43,198 nt of DNA from SVQP01 sp045650025 (GCA_045650025.1 JAZRQR010000011.1:1-43198); one strand, 5' to 3'; shown: positions 1 to 8,093, counted from the first letter of the stretch. Numbers and translations: made by a program. Notes: generated by a model not told the origin, from the letters alone.

Positions 1-345
1 GAAACGCAAGTCACCAAAATTATTCATCAAATCGGCGTGCCCGCGCACATCAAGGGGTACCAGTACCTGCGCACCGCGATTCTCCTGACCGTCAACGACT
101 CGGATATCATCAACTCGGTCACCAAGGTGCTCTACCCCAGCGTGGCAAAGAAATACCAGACCACTACCAGCCGCGTCGAGCGCGCCATCCGCCACGCCAT
201 CGAGGTCGCGTGGGATCGCGGCGACGTGGATACGCTCAACAGTTATTTTGGATATACGATCCAAAATAACCGCGGAAAGCCCACGAATTCGGAGTTTATT
301 GCCATGATCGCGGATAATTTGAGACTGAAATACAAGCTATATTAA
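1..345 (+). CDS. spo0A: Sporulation response regulator Spo0A, C-terminal DNA-binding domain (5' truncated by window edge)
   Basis: The reading frame is open from base 1, so only about the last 114 residues are visible. They match the Spo0A effector domain: an early IGVPAHIKGYQYLR segment and the recognition-helix region SRVERAIRHAIEVAW, followed by the usual C-terminus ending in NLRLKYKLY. Spo0A is the phosphorylated master regulator of entry into sporulation and binds DNA through this domain. The receiver domain and the promoter lie outside the window. A small hairpin (349-373) follows the stop codon. Identification is firm; the gene indicates a spore-forming lineage of Firmicutes, although it does not prove that this strain sporulates. 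Confidence 0.95.
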   Translation, partial: ETQVTKIIHQIGVPAHIKGYQYLRTAILLTVNDSDIINSVTKVLYPSVAKKYQTTTSRVERAIRHAIEVAWDRGDVDTLNSYFGYTIQNNRGKPTNSEFIAMIADNLRLKYKLY

Positions 346-348
346 ACG

Positions 349-377
349 TAGGGGCGACCACATCGGTCGTCCCTTTT
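349..377 (+). terminator. Hairpin terminator after spo0A, built from a GTAGGGGCG-type repeat
   Basis: GGGCGACC and GGTCGTCCC form a stem around the short loop ACATC, followed by TTTT. The 5' edge GTAGGGGCGA is the same motif that starts the repeats at 24691, 24852, 43008 and 43149, so a repeat copy probably serves as the spo0A terminator. Confidence 0.6.
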
Positions 378-453
378 CCACTCCCCCGCACCTCGTCATT
401 TCCTATCGCGCTAAAGCCTTTTTGTAACATTTGTAGAAAAATCTGTTTTGCTA

Positions 454-482
454 TTGATTTATCGTGCGGAGTGTGGTAGAAT
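454..482 (+). promoter_or_regulatory. Sigma-A-type promoter for the HAD phosphatase
   Basis: TTGATT (454-459) and TAGAAT (477-482) are separated by 17 bp. The start codon lies 62 nt further on. Confidence 0.6.
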
Positions 483-544
483 ATATCTCCACGCAAATAC
501 ACACTTTATATATATATCCTCACATTACCAAAAAGGAGGTAACC

Positions 545-1396
545 ATGAGCAAAACGACAATTGGTATTCTTTACGATTTTGATAAAACGCTTTGTACCAC
601 CGACATGCAGGAATATGCATTCATAAAAAACCTGGATATGACCCCCGCAGAATTCTGGGGAGAGGCAGGCCGCATTACCAAGCTGTACGAAATGGAAAAA
701 ATCCTTTCCTACATGCTGGTCATGATTCAAAAGTGCAAGGAAAAGGGCATTCCCTTGACCGAGGACTATCTGCGCTCGTGCGGCGAGAACGTGGAGCTGT
801 TCAACGGTGTGGCAACCTGGTTTGACCGCATCAATGCATTCGGTAAGTCGCTGGGCGTGAACATTGAGCACTATATCATTTCCTCGGGCACCTATGAGAT
901 CATTCAGGGTACTCCCATTGCAAAATACTTTAAAAAGGTATTTGCCTGCCGCTACGTGTATGACGAGAACGGCGAGGCGGTATGGCCTGCACACGCCATC
1001 AACTACACGCTCAAAACACAGTATATCTACCGTATTTCCAAAGGCGTTCTCGACCTGACCGACGACGAGGGCGTCAACCGCGAGCAGGACGAGAGCCTGC
1101 GCCGCATTGCCTACCAGAACATGATCTATCTGGGCGACGGAATGACCGACATTCCCTGCATGAAGATGGTCAAGGAGCGTGGCGGCAAATCGATTGCCGT
1201 TTACCCCGAGGGCAAGGGCTATACCATTAAGCCCTTGGTAGATGACGACCGCATCAACTACGTCTGCGCTGCGGATTACTCCGAAAATTCCACGCTGGAA
1301 CGTATTGTCAAGCTCATGATTGAGAACATGGCAATTGCCGAAAAGCTTAAAAAAGAGGAAAGAGCGCAGCTCTCCCAGTACAAGACCAGAAAATAA
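545..1396 (+). CDS. HAD-superfamily phosphatase, phosphoserine-phosphatase-like
   Basis: A 283-residue cytoplasmic protein with the haloacid dehalogenase motifs in order: DFDKTL near residue 12 (nucleophile Asp and general acid Asp), a Ser in IISSGTYE (motif II), and GDGMTDIP (motif III/IV, Mg-binding acidic residues). The insertion between motifs I and II is helical, as in the phosphoserine phosphatase-like subfamily. Such enzymes hydrolyse small phosphomonoesters; the substrate cannot be read from the sequence. The ATG at 545 is chosen over upstream in-frame starts because AAGGAGGT (533-540) sits just before it. The gene is monocistronic, with a promoter at 454-482 and a strong terminator at 1402-1432. 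Confidence 0.85.
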   Translation: MSKTTIGILYDFDKTLCTTDMQEYAFIKNLDMTPAEFWGEAGRITKLYEMEKILSYMLVMIQKCKEKGIPLTEDYLRSCGENVELFNGVATWFDRINAFGKSLGVNIEHYIISSGTYEIIQGTPIAKYFKKVFACRYVYDENGEAVWPAHAINYTLKTQYIYRISKGVLDLTDDEGVNREQDESLRRIAYQNMIYLGDGMTDIPCMKMVKERGGKSIAVYPEGKGYTIKPLVDDDRINYVCAADYSENSTLERIVKLMIENMAIAEKLKKEERAQLSQYKTRK

Positions 1397-1401
1397 AGCA
1401 C

Positions 1402-1432
1402 GCCCGAAGCGCACGCTTCGGGCTGTTTTTTT
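1402..1432 (+). terminator. Rho-independent terminator after the HAD phosphatase
   Basis: GCCCGAAGCG (1402-1411) pairs perfectly with CGCTTCGGGC (1414-1423) and is followed by TG and seven Ts. Confidence 0.9.
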
Positions 1433-1463
1433 AAAAAAATTGAATTTTTTTTGCAAGAAAATA

Positions 1464-1492
1464 TTGCATTGGAACGCAAATGATGTTATAAT
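1464..1492 (+). promoter_or_regulatory. Sigma-A-type promoter for the CofE-like gene
   Basis: TTGCAT (1464-1469) and the consensus TATAAT (1487-1492) have a 17-bp spacer. Confidence 0.75.
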
Positions 1493-1569
1493 ATACTGTA
1501 TTAAAATTGCACTCTGCCAAAGTGATCGGTTTTTTCGACACACGCGGTGCTTTTGAAGGAGAAAAATAT

Positions 1570-2763
1570 ATGAGTCGCATGATCGGCACTATTTCCCGCG
1601 GCGTTCGCGCCCCCATCATCCGCCAGGGTGATGACATCACCGAAATCGTTACCTCTTGTATTCTCGATGCTTCTGCTGACGCAGGCTTCGAATTTCACGA
1701 TAGAGACATTGTGGCAATGACCGAGGCTGTGGTTGCAAGAGCACAGGGCAACTATGCATCCGTAAACGACATTGCAACCGACGTTCGCACCAAGCTGGGC
1801 GGCGAGACGGTTGGCGTTATCTTCCCCATTCTCAGCCGCAACCGCTTTGCAATTTGCCTGCGTGGTATCGCTATGGGCGCAAAGAAGATCGTTCTGATGC
1901 TTTCCTACCCCTCCGACGAGGTTGGTAACCACCTGATCAGCGTGGAAATGATGGACGAAAAGGGCGTTGACCCCTACCGTGACGTGCTGACTCTTCCCCA
2001 ATACCGCGAGCTGTTCGGCTATGAAAAGCACACCTTTACCGGCGTGGACTACGTGGAATACTATGAGCAGCTGATCCGCGAGGCAGGTGCTGACTGCGAG
2101 ATCATTTTTGCCAACAACCCCAAGGCAATTCTGAGCTACACCAAGAACGTACTCTGCTGCGACATTCACACCAGAGCACGCACCAAGCGCATCCTCAAGG
2201 CTGCAGGCGCCCAGATCGCGCTGGGTCTGGACGATATTCTGACCGAGAGCATTGACGGCAGCGGCTTTAACGCACAGTACGGTCTGCTGGGCTCCAACAA
2301 GGCAACCGAGGATCAGGTCAAGCTGTTCCCCAGAGACTGCCAGGAGGTTGTAGACTCCATTCAGAAGAAGCTGTACGATGCTACCGGCAAGATGATGGAG
2401 GTTATGGTATACGGTGACGGCGCTTTCAAGGATCCCGTAGGTAAGATCTGGGAGCTGGCTGACCCGGTCGTTGCTCCTGCATACACCAGCGGTCTGGAAG
2501 GCACGCCCAACGAGCTTAAGCTCAAGTACCTGGCTGACAACGAGTTTGCTTCTCTTTCGGGCGACGCGCTCAAGGAAGCGATCAAGCAGAAGATTACCGA
2601 GAAGGATGGCAACCTGGTAGGTCAGATGGCATCCGAAGGCACCACCCCCAGAAGATTGACCGACCTGATCGGCTCGCTTTGCGACCTGACCTCCGGCTCG
2701 GGCGATAAGGGTACGCCTATCGTATTCATTCAGGGTTACTTCGATAACTACACCACCGACTAA
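1570..2763 (+). CDS. Coenzyme F420-0:L-glutamate ligase (CofE)-like protein
   Basis: A 397-residue soluble protein resembling the CofE/FbiB-N fold: an N-terminal VRAPIIRQGDDITEIV segment, followed by a GD(R)DIVAMTEAVVARAQG region typical of the family's nucleotide and metal site. True CofE enzymes add glutamates to coenzyme F420. F420 genes are not present here and are not expected in gut Clostridia, so the real substrate is probably another gamma-carboxylate; this is inference. The ATG at 1570 is chosen because AAGGAG (1556-1561) precedes it at 8 nt. It has its own promoter (1464-1492). Codon use is strongly biased toward a few codons, which hints at good expression. Confidence 0.75.
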   Translation: MSRMIGTISRGVRAPIIRQGDDITEIVTSCILDASADAGFEFHDRDIVAMTEAVVARAQGNYASVNDIATDVRTKLGGETVGVIFPILSRNRFAICLRGIAMGAKKIVLMLSYPSDEVGNHLISVEMMDEKGVDPYRDVLTLPQYRELFGYEKHTFTGVDYVEYYEQLIREAGADCEIIFANNPKAILSYTKNVLCCDIHTRARTKRILKAAGAQIALGLDDILTESIDGSGFNAQYGLLGSNKATEDQVKLFPRDCQEVVDSIQKKLYDATGKMMEVMVYGDGAFKDPVGKIWELADPVVAPAYTSGLEGTPNELKLKYLADNEFASLSGDALKEAIKQKITEKDGNLVGQMASEGTTPRRLTDLIGSLCDLTSGSGDKGTPIVFIQGYFDNYTTD

Positions 2764-2891
2764 GTAAACATTCGGCCTGACGCAAGCGTGAGCCCTTTTT
2801 GTTTTGGAATAATAGGCAGCGGCAGCAAGTCACAATGTCATTAAGTTAAAAATCGACCACAACAGACAAGAGAACGGAACAGCCGTGCGCG

Positions 2892-2922
2892 AAAAAGGCG
2901 TCCCCCCGGGGGACGCCTTTTT
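2892..2922 (+). terminator. Perfect palindromic (bidirectional) terminator
   Basis: AAAAAGGCGTCCCC and GGGGACGCCTTTTT flank a CCGG core. The A and T tracts on both sides allow termination on either strand. Confidence 0.85.
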
Positions 2923-3018
2923 GTCGCGTACCCGCATCGCTTGGGTGTCCACTATGAGTTTTACTTAATTTACCTTAGGCTATCCTGTGTTTCCTTTCCT
3001 CCATCAACAAAAATTCTC

Positions 3019-3047
3019 TTGCTTTTTCGCCAAATCTGTGCTACAAT
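3019..3047 (+). promoter_or_regulatory. Sigma-A-type promoter for the GHL6-type gene
   Basis: TTGCTT (3019-3024) and TACAAT (3042-3047) with a 17-bp spacer and TGC just before the -10 element. Confidence 0.7.
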
Positions 3048-3077
3048 AAAATCAATAACACCGAAAGGGGAATTTTT

Positions 3078-5072
3078 ATGCACACCTTACCGCAAAGACA
3101 GGTTCACTTGGATTTCCATACCTCGGAGCACGTACCGGGTATCGGCTCTAAATTTGACCGCGCACAGTTTCAGGCTTGCCAGAAAAAGGGTCATGTCAAT
3201 TCGATCACAGTATTTGCAAAATGCCACCACGGCTGGGCGTACTTCCCTTCCGAGACCAACAAGATCCACCCGCAGCTGGACTTTGACCTTCTGGGTGAAA
3301 TGCTTGATGCTTGCGCCGAGATCGGTGTGCAGGCTCCCATTTACATCTCCGCAGGCTTTGACGAAAAATATTTCTACGAGCACCCCGACCATTGCCTGCT
3401 GCACGCGCCCGAGCACAAATATCCCACCGTCAAAGAGGAAAACGGCATGCATTACGTGCCCGAGCACGGTCCGGCTTACCACATTCTGTGCTTCAACTCG
3501 CCCTACATGGACACGCTGATCGCGCAGGTCGAGGAGGTCGTGCGCCGCTATAATCCCGTAGGTATTTTCCTTGACATTGTAGGCGAGCGCGCTTGCTTCT
3601 GTCCCTACTGCCGTGCCAAGGTCATTGAGCAGGGCTGGGATCCCGAGGATTTTTACGCCTACGTGCGCTTGGCAGAGGTCACCTACCGCAACTACTATGA
3701 GCGCATCAACGCGGCGGCTCGTGCCATCAAGCCCGACGTGCGCATCTTCCACAACCAAGGTCATATTCCCTGTGGCAGACGCGATTTTGCCGCCTCCAAT
3801 ACCCACCAGGAAATTGAAAGCCTGCCCACGGGCGGCTGGGGCTACGACCACTTTCCCAAGAGCGCCAAGTACGCGGCAATGCTGGGTGACGAATACCTGG
3901 GCATGACCGGTAAGTTCCACACCACCTGGGGCGAATTTGGCGGCTTTAAGCACCCCAACGCGCTGCGCTATGAGATCGCGCTCTCGCTTGCCAACGGCGC
4001 TTGCTGCTCGATTGGCGACCAGATGCACCCCGAAGGCTTTTTGGACGAGGCGACCTATGAGCTGATCGGCATTGCGTACGCCGAGGCGGAAAAGGCGGAG
4101 CCTTACTGCTACGACGTGCAGACGGTTGCCGACATCGGCGTGCTTTCCATCGAATCCGTCATTGGTACGGCACGCAATCACCCTGCCGACACCGGCTCGG
4201 GCAGAATGCTGCTGGAGGGCAAATACCTCTATGACGTGCTGGACACCGCGTGTGATTTCTCCAAGTACAAGCTGCTCATCCTGCCCGATGCGGTTGCGCT
4301 GACCGAGGGCGCGCTGCTGGACAAGCTGCGCGCGTTCGTTGCAGGCGGCGGCAAGCTGCTTTGCTCGGGTGTTTCGGGCACGGATGGCACCGACATGCTC
4401 TTTGACCTTGGCATCAAGTGGCAAGGCAAGGGCGCTTACAAGCCCACCTACCTGCGCCCTGCGTTCGAGGCGCTGGGCTTGCCCGTCACCAGCTACGTTA
4501 TGTACAGCCAGCACTACCAAATTGAACAGACCGACGCAGACGCACAGGTGCTTGGCATGAGCAGAGTTCCCTTCTTTAACCGCGAGCGCGGCTATTTCTG
4601 CTCGCACCAACACACCCCGTTTGTCACCGAGGATCGTACCCCCGGCGTGGTCATCGGCAAGCAGGGCGGCTACATTGCATGGGATATCTTCTCGGAATAT
4701 GCAGACAAGGGCAGCATCATTCTCAAGGAGATCGTGCTGCGCACCATAGATACCCTGCTTGGCGCAGATAAGACGCTTTGCACCAACCTGCCCAGTGCAG
4801 GCGTGGTAACGCTTAACGAACAGGAAGATCGGAACCGTTACGTGCTGCACGCGCTGTACGCAACGCCCGTCAAGCGTGGAGGCGGCATTGAAGTCATTGA
4901 GGATCTGGTGCCCATCTACAACACCACGTTTGAGATCAAGACCGCAAAGCCCATCAAGAGTGTCACCGCCGTTCCGCAGAACGAGGCAATTCCCTTTACG
5001 TATGAAAACGGCATTTGCAAGTTCACCATTGACAAATTCACCTGCGCACAGATCGTGACGATGGACTATTGA
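3078..5072 (+). CDS. Putative glycoside hydrolase, GHL6 type, with beta-galactosidase-trimerisation-like domain
   Basis: A 664-residue protein without signal peptide, hence probably cytoplasmic. The N-terminal part (about 1-360) reads as a TIM-barrel of the GHL6 / alpha-L-fucosidase-like superfamily: HLDFHTSEHVPGIGSKFD at the start, a FLDIVGERACFCPYCR strand with an acidic residue and a Cys pair, then HNQGHIPCGRRDF and TTWGEFGG. The middle part (about 370-560) resembles the class I glutaminase-like trimerisation domain of GH42 beta-galactosidases, and a small beta domain follows. The substrate is unknown; a fucosidase- or galactosidase-like role is possible. The ATG at 3078 follows AAAGGGG. 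The gene has its own promoter and a terminator at 5124-5162. It fits the plant-glycan theme of the window. Confidence 0.7.
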   Translation: MHTLPQRQVHLDFHTSEHVPGIGSKFDRAQFQACQKKGHVNSITVFAKCHHGWAYFPSETNKIHPQLDFDLLGEMLDACAEIGVQAPIYISAGFDEKYFYEHPDHCLLHAPEHKYPTVKEENGMHYVPEHGPAYHILCFNSPYMDTLIAQVEEVVRRYNPVGIFLDIVGERACFCPYCRAKVIEQGWDPEDFYAYVRLAEVTYRNYYERINAAARAIKPDVRIFHNQGHIPCGRRDFAASNTHQEIESLPTGGWGYDHFPKSAKYAAMLGDEYLGMTGKFHTTWGEFGGFKHPNALRYEIALSLANGACCSIGDQMHPEGFLDEATYELIGIAYAEAEKAEPYCYDVQTVADIGVLSIESVIGTARNHPADTGSGRMLLEGKYLYDVLDTACDFSKYKLLILPDAVALTEGALLDKLRAFVAGGGKLLCSGVSGTDGTDMLFDLGIKWQGKGAYKPTYLRPAFEALGLPVTSYVMYSQHYQIEQTDADAQVLGMSRVPFFNRERGYFCSHQHTPFVTEDRTPGVVIGKQGGYIAWDIFSEYADKGSIILKEIVLRTIDTLLGADKTLCTNLPSAGVVTLNEQEDRNRYVLHALYATPVKRGGGIEVIEDLVPIYNTTFEIKTAKPIKSVTAVPQNEAIPFTYENGICKFTIDKFTCAQIVTMDY

Positions 5073-5084
5073 TAGAACAAAAAA

Positions 5085-5162
5085 GGCCGACGGATTTGGA
5101 TGATAAATTAGCGGAAAAAGTCAAAAGAACTGTATCATTTTGATACAGTTCTTTGCTTTTTT
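5085..5162 (+). terminator. Terminator within a repeat of the ATTAGCGG/AAGGACTG family
   Basis: AAAGAACTGTATCA (5124-5137) and TGATACAGTTCTTT (5141-5154) form a perfect 14-bp stem followed by GCTTTTTTATA. The preceding AAATTAGCGGAAAAA is shared with the repeats at 24650 and 43071, and the stem resembles those at 24926 and 43097. Confidence 0.85.
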
Positions 5163-5192
5163 ATATTACAATACGCAGATGGGTGTCACGCC

Positions 5193-5421
5193 CGTGTCAT
5201 CCTGAGCGGAGCAAACAATTGAGTATTGTTTGCGAAGTCGAACCCGACCATAGGGAGGGCGCGCGTCAGCGCGGGATCTACGGGCACGAGCCTACCCCTC
5301 GTAGATCCTCAAAACGCCTCGGGCGTTTTGCCTTTCAAAAATCAGCAAATTGTTGCAGATTTTTGAAAGTTCGACTCCGAAAACATCCACGCGGGATGTT
5401 TTCTCCGCTCAGGATGACACG
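5193..5421. repeat. 229-bp multi-hairpin palindromic element, TCATCCTGAGCGGAG type
   Basis: Perfect 19-bp inverted ends CGTGTCATCCTGAGCGGAG (5193-5211) and its complement (5403-5421) enclose at least five nested stems: 5212-5232, GGATCTACG (5274-5282 with 5300-5308), CAAAACGCC (5310-5330), CTTTCAAAAATC (5332-5343 with 5358-5369) and GAAAACATCC (5379-5403). There is no ORF with a ribosome binding site inside. Together with its flanks this fills most of the 425-bp gap between 5073 and 5497. It resembles a non-autonomous palindromic repeat (MITE- or REP-like). Confidence 0.8.
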
Positions 5422-5439
5422 AGGGAATTTTTCGGCATT

Positions 5440-5475
5440 TTGCTCATTTCCCGCTTATTCCGCAGCCCGATACGC
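5440..5475 (-). repeat. Partial inverted copy of the CCGCTTATTCCGCAGCCC repeat
   Basis: The segment CCCGCTTATTCCGCAGCCC is nearly the same as 24974-24990 (CCGCTTATTCCGCAGCCC), but the second palindrome arm is degraded. It is on the opposite strand from the copies at 24630 and 43051. Confidence 0.55.
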
Positions 5476-5497
5476 CGGTCCTTTTTATCGTTGTGAT

Positions 5498-6238
5498 TTA
5501 AGATTCAAACACAACCTCGTTGACCACGCGGCAGATCTCGGCGATCAGATCCTCGTCCAGATCCATAAACGGCATGGGTGCAACGCGCTTGCCGCTCAGG
5601 GTGGCAAGCCAGCAAAGCGCAACCGCAAATCTGCCGTAGGTCACGGACATATGGAACCCGTCACGGCACAAGGACTCGCCTCCGTTTGCGTAATCAAACG
5701 CGGGAATGGTTCTGCGCATGGTTTGGACCACGTCGCCTGCGGGGATCAGGGTGGCACCGCTTACCAAGCAAGCCGACTCGGACGCCTTGCAAATCGCGGC
5801 GTACATCTTATCCTGATCGCGATCGTAGCGCGTAAAATCGCCATGCCCGGAGTCGATCTCATACGCCCAGGTGCGATGGAAATACAGATCCGCGCCCGGC
5901 TGCAGCGCACGCACGTACGGTACAAGCTCGTTTAAGTAGGGCTGATAAGTCTCATACTGCCCCGAAAGACCGCTGACCTGCTGCAGCGTGACGGCATCAA
6001 AGCGCTCGGTCTCCAAAATCTCCTTGACGGTCACCAACCGCTCTGCCCACGCGCCGCCGTTGACGCCGTACAGGTAGTTTGCGTTGTTATGCGTCACGTT
6101 GTCGTAATGCGTTTGCAGGCTGCAGCCGCCAATTGCCAGATTGACCGTGGTCAGATCAATGCCGCGCTGCTCTGCCAGCGCATGCAGATACGCCTGCGCG
6201 TCCTCGGAAAAGCTGTTTCCAATGGATAGGATTTTCAT
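5498..6238 (-). CDS. SGNH/GDSL hydrolase, DUF4886 family
   Basis: About 246 residues, with an N-terminal GNSFS block carrying the likely catalytic Ser, AIGGCSLQTH (Gly block), VTLQQVSGLSG and a late DGFHMS with the Asp/His pair, as in the SGNH esterase fold. DUF4886 proteins are usually found near polysaccharide-degrading genes and may be carbohydrate esterases; this is family knowledge, not a proven activity. No signal peptide is seen. Two starts are possible: ATG at 6244 overlaps the upstream stop as ATGA, but AAAGGGG is only 1 nt away, whereas ATG at 6238 has 7-nt spacing and is preferred. It is the second gene of an operon with the two-TM protein. The gene ends just before the repeat region at 5440-5475. 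Confidence 0.75.
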   Translation of the reverse strand: MKILSIGNSFSEDAQAYLHALAEQRGIDLTTVNLAIGGCSLQTHYDNVTHNNANYLYGVNGGAWAERLVTVKEILETERFDAVTLQQVSGLSGQYETYQPYLNELVPYVRALQPGADLYFHRTWAYEIDSGHGDFTRYDRDQDKMYAAICKASESACLVSGATLIPAGDVVQTMRRTIPAFDYANGGESLCRDGFHMSVTYGRFAVALCWLATLSGKRVAPMPFMDLDEDLIAEICRVVNEVVFES

Positions 6239-6240
6239 AT

Positions 6241-7095
6241 TCATTCCCCTTTCCGCTGTGCTTGCAATCCGGTCAGGCTTTCCACAACGGGCAATTCATA
6301 GCCCGGGAAATATACGCCCCAGATCTCGCCGCGGATCTCGGCCTCTAAAATATAATAGGGCTTGCAAAAGATGGTTTCGTATTGATTGACGCCCACGTGA
6401 TAGGGCTTGAACGACTTATCGTTAGGCAAAAGCTCCTTGTTCCAGCCGTGGAACAAAGCGGTTTTCTTGACAGTCCGGATGCCGCACAGGTTCTCCAGGG
6501 GCATTGCGTAAACGCTCTCGGTATCCGCCAAGCAAAGCGCACCGTCCTTGACGTACGCACGCACCTCTACGTTGATAAAATCAAAAAATCCCATGCTGCG
6601 GACGCTGATCTTACCGTTCTTTTCCTTGTAGCGAAATACGAACGCATCCATCTTCACGGCATCCTCGGGCACACCCAGTTCCCCGTAGGCGACGTTCAGA
6701 GTCTCTTGCACCTCTTGGCCAAACTGCTCCACCTCATCCGATTCCATCACTGCGTTGTTGCGGCGGTTGCTCCAGATTTTGAGCACGATGAACACAACTG
6801 TACACACCGCAAAAACTGCAAGTAAAATCGGAGCGTTTTGCACTGCCTGCTCAAAGCCCACCTCGGAAACACCCTTGATAATGCCGCCCGCCATGATCAA
6901 AGCAATAAAGCCGCATACCCATTTAACAATGCCCCAAGGCATAGGTAAAGACGCCTTGCGTTCCAGCTCCTGGGCGCGATCCTGCACCTCTTCCATATCC
7001 ACCTTTTGCGAAACGGTCGCCACGATCAACTCTCTGCCGTTGGCAATCTCATTCTTCTTATTTTGCGTTACGTTAACACCCCAAAGCGGTACCAT
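6241..7095 (-). CDS. Hypothetical two-TM membrane protein
   Basis: A 284-residue protein I do not recognise. A basic or polar N-terminus (about 60 residues with a likely short helix rich in E/Q) leads to two hydrophobic segments, WGIVKWVCGFIALIMAGG and ILLAVFAVCTVVFIVLKIW, separated by a short loop. A soluble C-terminal domain of about 165 residues follows, containing beta-type stretches and several aromatic residues. The ATG at 7095 is preferred to upstream codons because AAAGGAG lies 7 nt ahead. The downstream SGNH hydrolase overlaps its stop. A promoter lies at 7127-7155. Function unknown; the sequence does not point to a family. Confidence 0.65.
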   Translation of the reverse strand: MVPLWGVNVTQNKKNEIANGRELIVATVSQKVDMEEVQDRAQELERKASLPMPWGIVKWVCGFIALIMAGGIIKGVSEVGFEQAVQNAPILLAVFAVCTVVFIVLKIWSNRRNNAVMESDEVEQFGQEVQETLNVAYGELGVPEDAVKMDAFVFRYKEKNGKISVRSMGFFDFINVEVRAYVKDGALCLADTESVYAMPLENLCGIRTVKKTALFHGWNKELLPNDKSFKPYHVGVNQYETIFCKPYYILEAEIRGEIWGVYFPGYELPVVESLTGLQAQRKGE

Positions 7096-7126
7096 ACGTA
7101 TGCTCCTTTCCAATTGTCTTTTTTTC

Positions 7127-7155
7127 AGTATAACACATATTTGCTTTTTTTGCAA
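7127..7155 (-). promoter_or_regulatory. Sigma-A-type promoter for the two-TM protein operon
   Basis: On the minus strand TTGCAA (7155-7150) and TATACT (7132-7127) have a 17-bp spacer with TG upstream of the -10 element. Confidence 0.7.
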
Positions 7156-7156
7156 C

Positions 7157-7185
7157 AAAAAAACCACCCAAGTCGGGTGGTTTTT
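7157..7185 (-). terminator. Terminator at the end of the ABC/cytidylyltransferase operon
   Basis: ACCACCC (7163-7169) pairs with GGGTGGT (7175-7181); seven As on the left give a T tract on the minus strand and five Ts on the right make it potentially bidirectional. Confidence 0.85.
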
Positions 7186-7188
7186 CGC

Positions 7189-8082
7189 TTACATCGCGTA
7201 ATTTTTATCGATCTGCTTGAGCTCGTTGAAGGTGTCGATCTCGACAATATCCGAGAAGGAGCACTCGCGCACGCGCACGTCGTAGGATCCGATGCAATAA
7301 TCCAAGGCAACCTGATCCCAATATCTCTCCTTGCCGCCGGGGATATTGTACACGCGCTCAATATCCTTTTCCAATCTCGCGCCGTCCGATTCGTTCCAGT
7401 AGGAAATGCCGTACATGTGGAAGCAATCCGTGCCGCCGCACGCCATGGTCTTGATCACGCCCTGCGCGTTGGTGGTAAAGCACCAGTCCTCGGTGCGCTC
7501 GGTGGGCACGCCCAGGTAGTTGGTCTCGTACTGGTACTTGGAGATCAGCTTGGGATTATACAGCAGCAGATCCGACTCAAACACGTAGCTGTTTGCAAAC
7601 AGGTGACGCGCACAGTATGCGGACGAGATGTTGTTGGTCTCGTTGTACACGGGGTTTTCAATAAAGACGATATTGGGGTACTTCTTGAGCAACTGATCAA
7701 ACTGCTCGGACAAATATCCGCGCACCAGATAGATCTCCTCAATGCCTGCGGACACCACGGCATCCAGCAAGGAATCAATGATTCTCTTGCCCTTGACACG
7801 CACCAGGGGCTTGGGCGTATTGAGCGTAATGGGCACCAAGCGCGAGCCAAAGCCTGCTGCCATAAAGATGGCACGCTTGACGCGATAGGGCTCCAGCGCG
7901 GCAATGCCCGCCTCGGTAATGCTGCCCTCCTGCATATAGCCCAGCTCACACAGCTCGGCAACCAGCTTGTTGACCGTGCCGACCGACAGATCGGTTGCGG
8001 CTGCCAGCTCACGCTGGGATTTGCTCTTGCGCTCGGATTCCAGGCACACTAAAATGCTAAATTGCTTTTTTGTTAAACTCAT
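7189..8082 (-). CDS. Winged-HTH fused to LicC-like cytidylyl/nucleotidyltransferase
   Basis: A 297-residue protein in two parts. Residues about 1-66 form a MarR-like winged helix (KSQRELAAATDLSVGTVNKL is the likely HTH). Residues about 70-297 form a nucleotidyltransferase with the signature AAGFGSRLVPITLNTPKPL, a metal-binding acidic pair in FESDLLL, and EIDTFNEL near the C-terminus, as in CTP:phosphocholine cytidylyltransferases (LicC type). Such enzymes make CDP-choline or CDP-aminoethylphosphonate-like donors. It is the last gene of the ABC operon (11 nt after the permease; GGAG ribosome site before the ATG) and is followed by a terminator. The HTH may make it self-regulating or substrate-sensing. 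The sugar or choline specificity is not determined. Confidence 0.8.
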   Translation of the reverse strand: MSLTKKQFSILVCLESERKSKSQRELAAATDLSVGTVNKLVAELCELGYMQEGSITEAGIAALEPYRVKRAIFMAAGFGSRLVPITLNTPKPLVRVKGKRIIDSLLDAVVSAGIEEIYLVRGYLSEQFDQLLKKYPNIVFIENPVYNETNNISSAYCARHLFANSYVFESDLLLYNPKLISKYQYETNYLGVPTERTEDWCFTTNAQGVIKTMACGGTDCFHMYGISYWNESDGARLEKDIERVYNIPGGKERYWDQVALDYCIGSYDVRVRECSFSDIVEIDTFNELKQIDKNYAM

Positions 8083-8093
8083 AATCGACTCCG

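Larger units (their letters stand above)
2764..3077. other. Intergenic region between the CofE-like gene and the GHL6 gene
   Basis: This stretch holds a weak GC-rich fold just after the CofE-like stop (about 2774-2800, followed by five Ts), a strong palindromic terminator (2892-2922) and the promoter of the next gene (3019-3047). No credible coding sequence was seen in it. Confidence 0.6.

Noticed and set aside
3087..4850. 587-aa minus-strand frame inside the GHL6 gene
   Set aside because: Antisense shadow without start signals.
5193..5421. tRNA or small cloverleaf RNA
   Set aside because: No anticodon arm, T-arm GTTCGA context or CCA end in the right arrangement; the element is better described as a palindromic repeat.
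7189..8082. MarR-type regulator
   Set aside because: The HTH is only the first 66 residues; the larger part is a nucleotidyltransferase.
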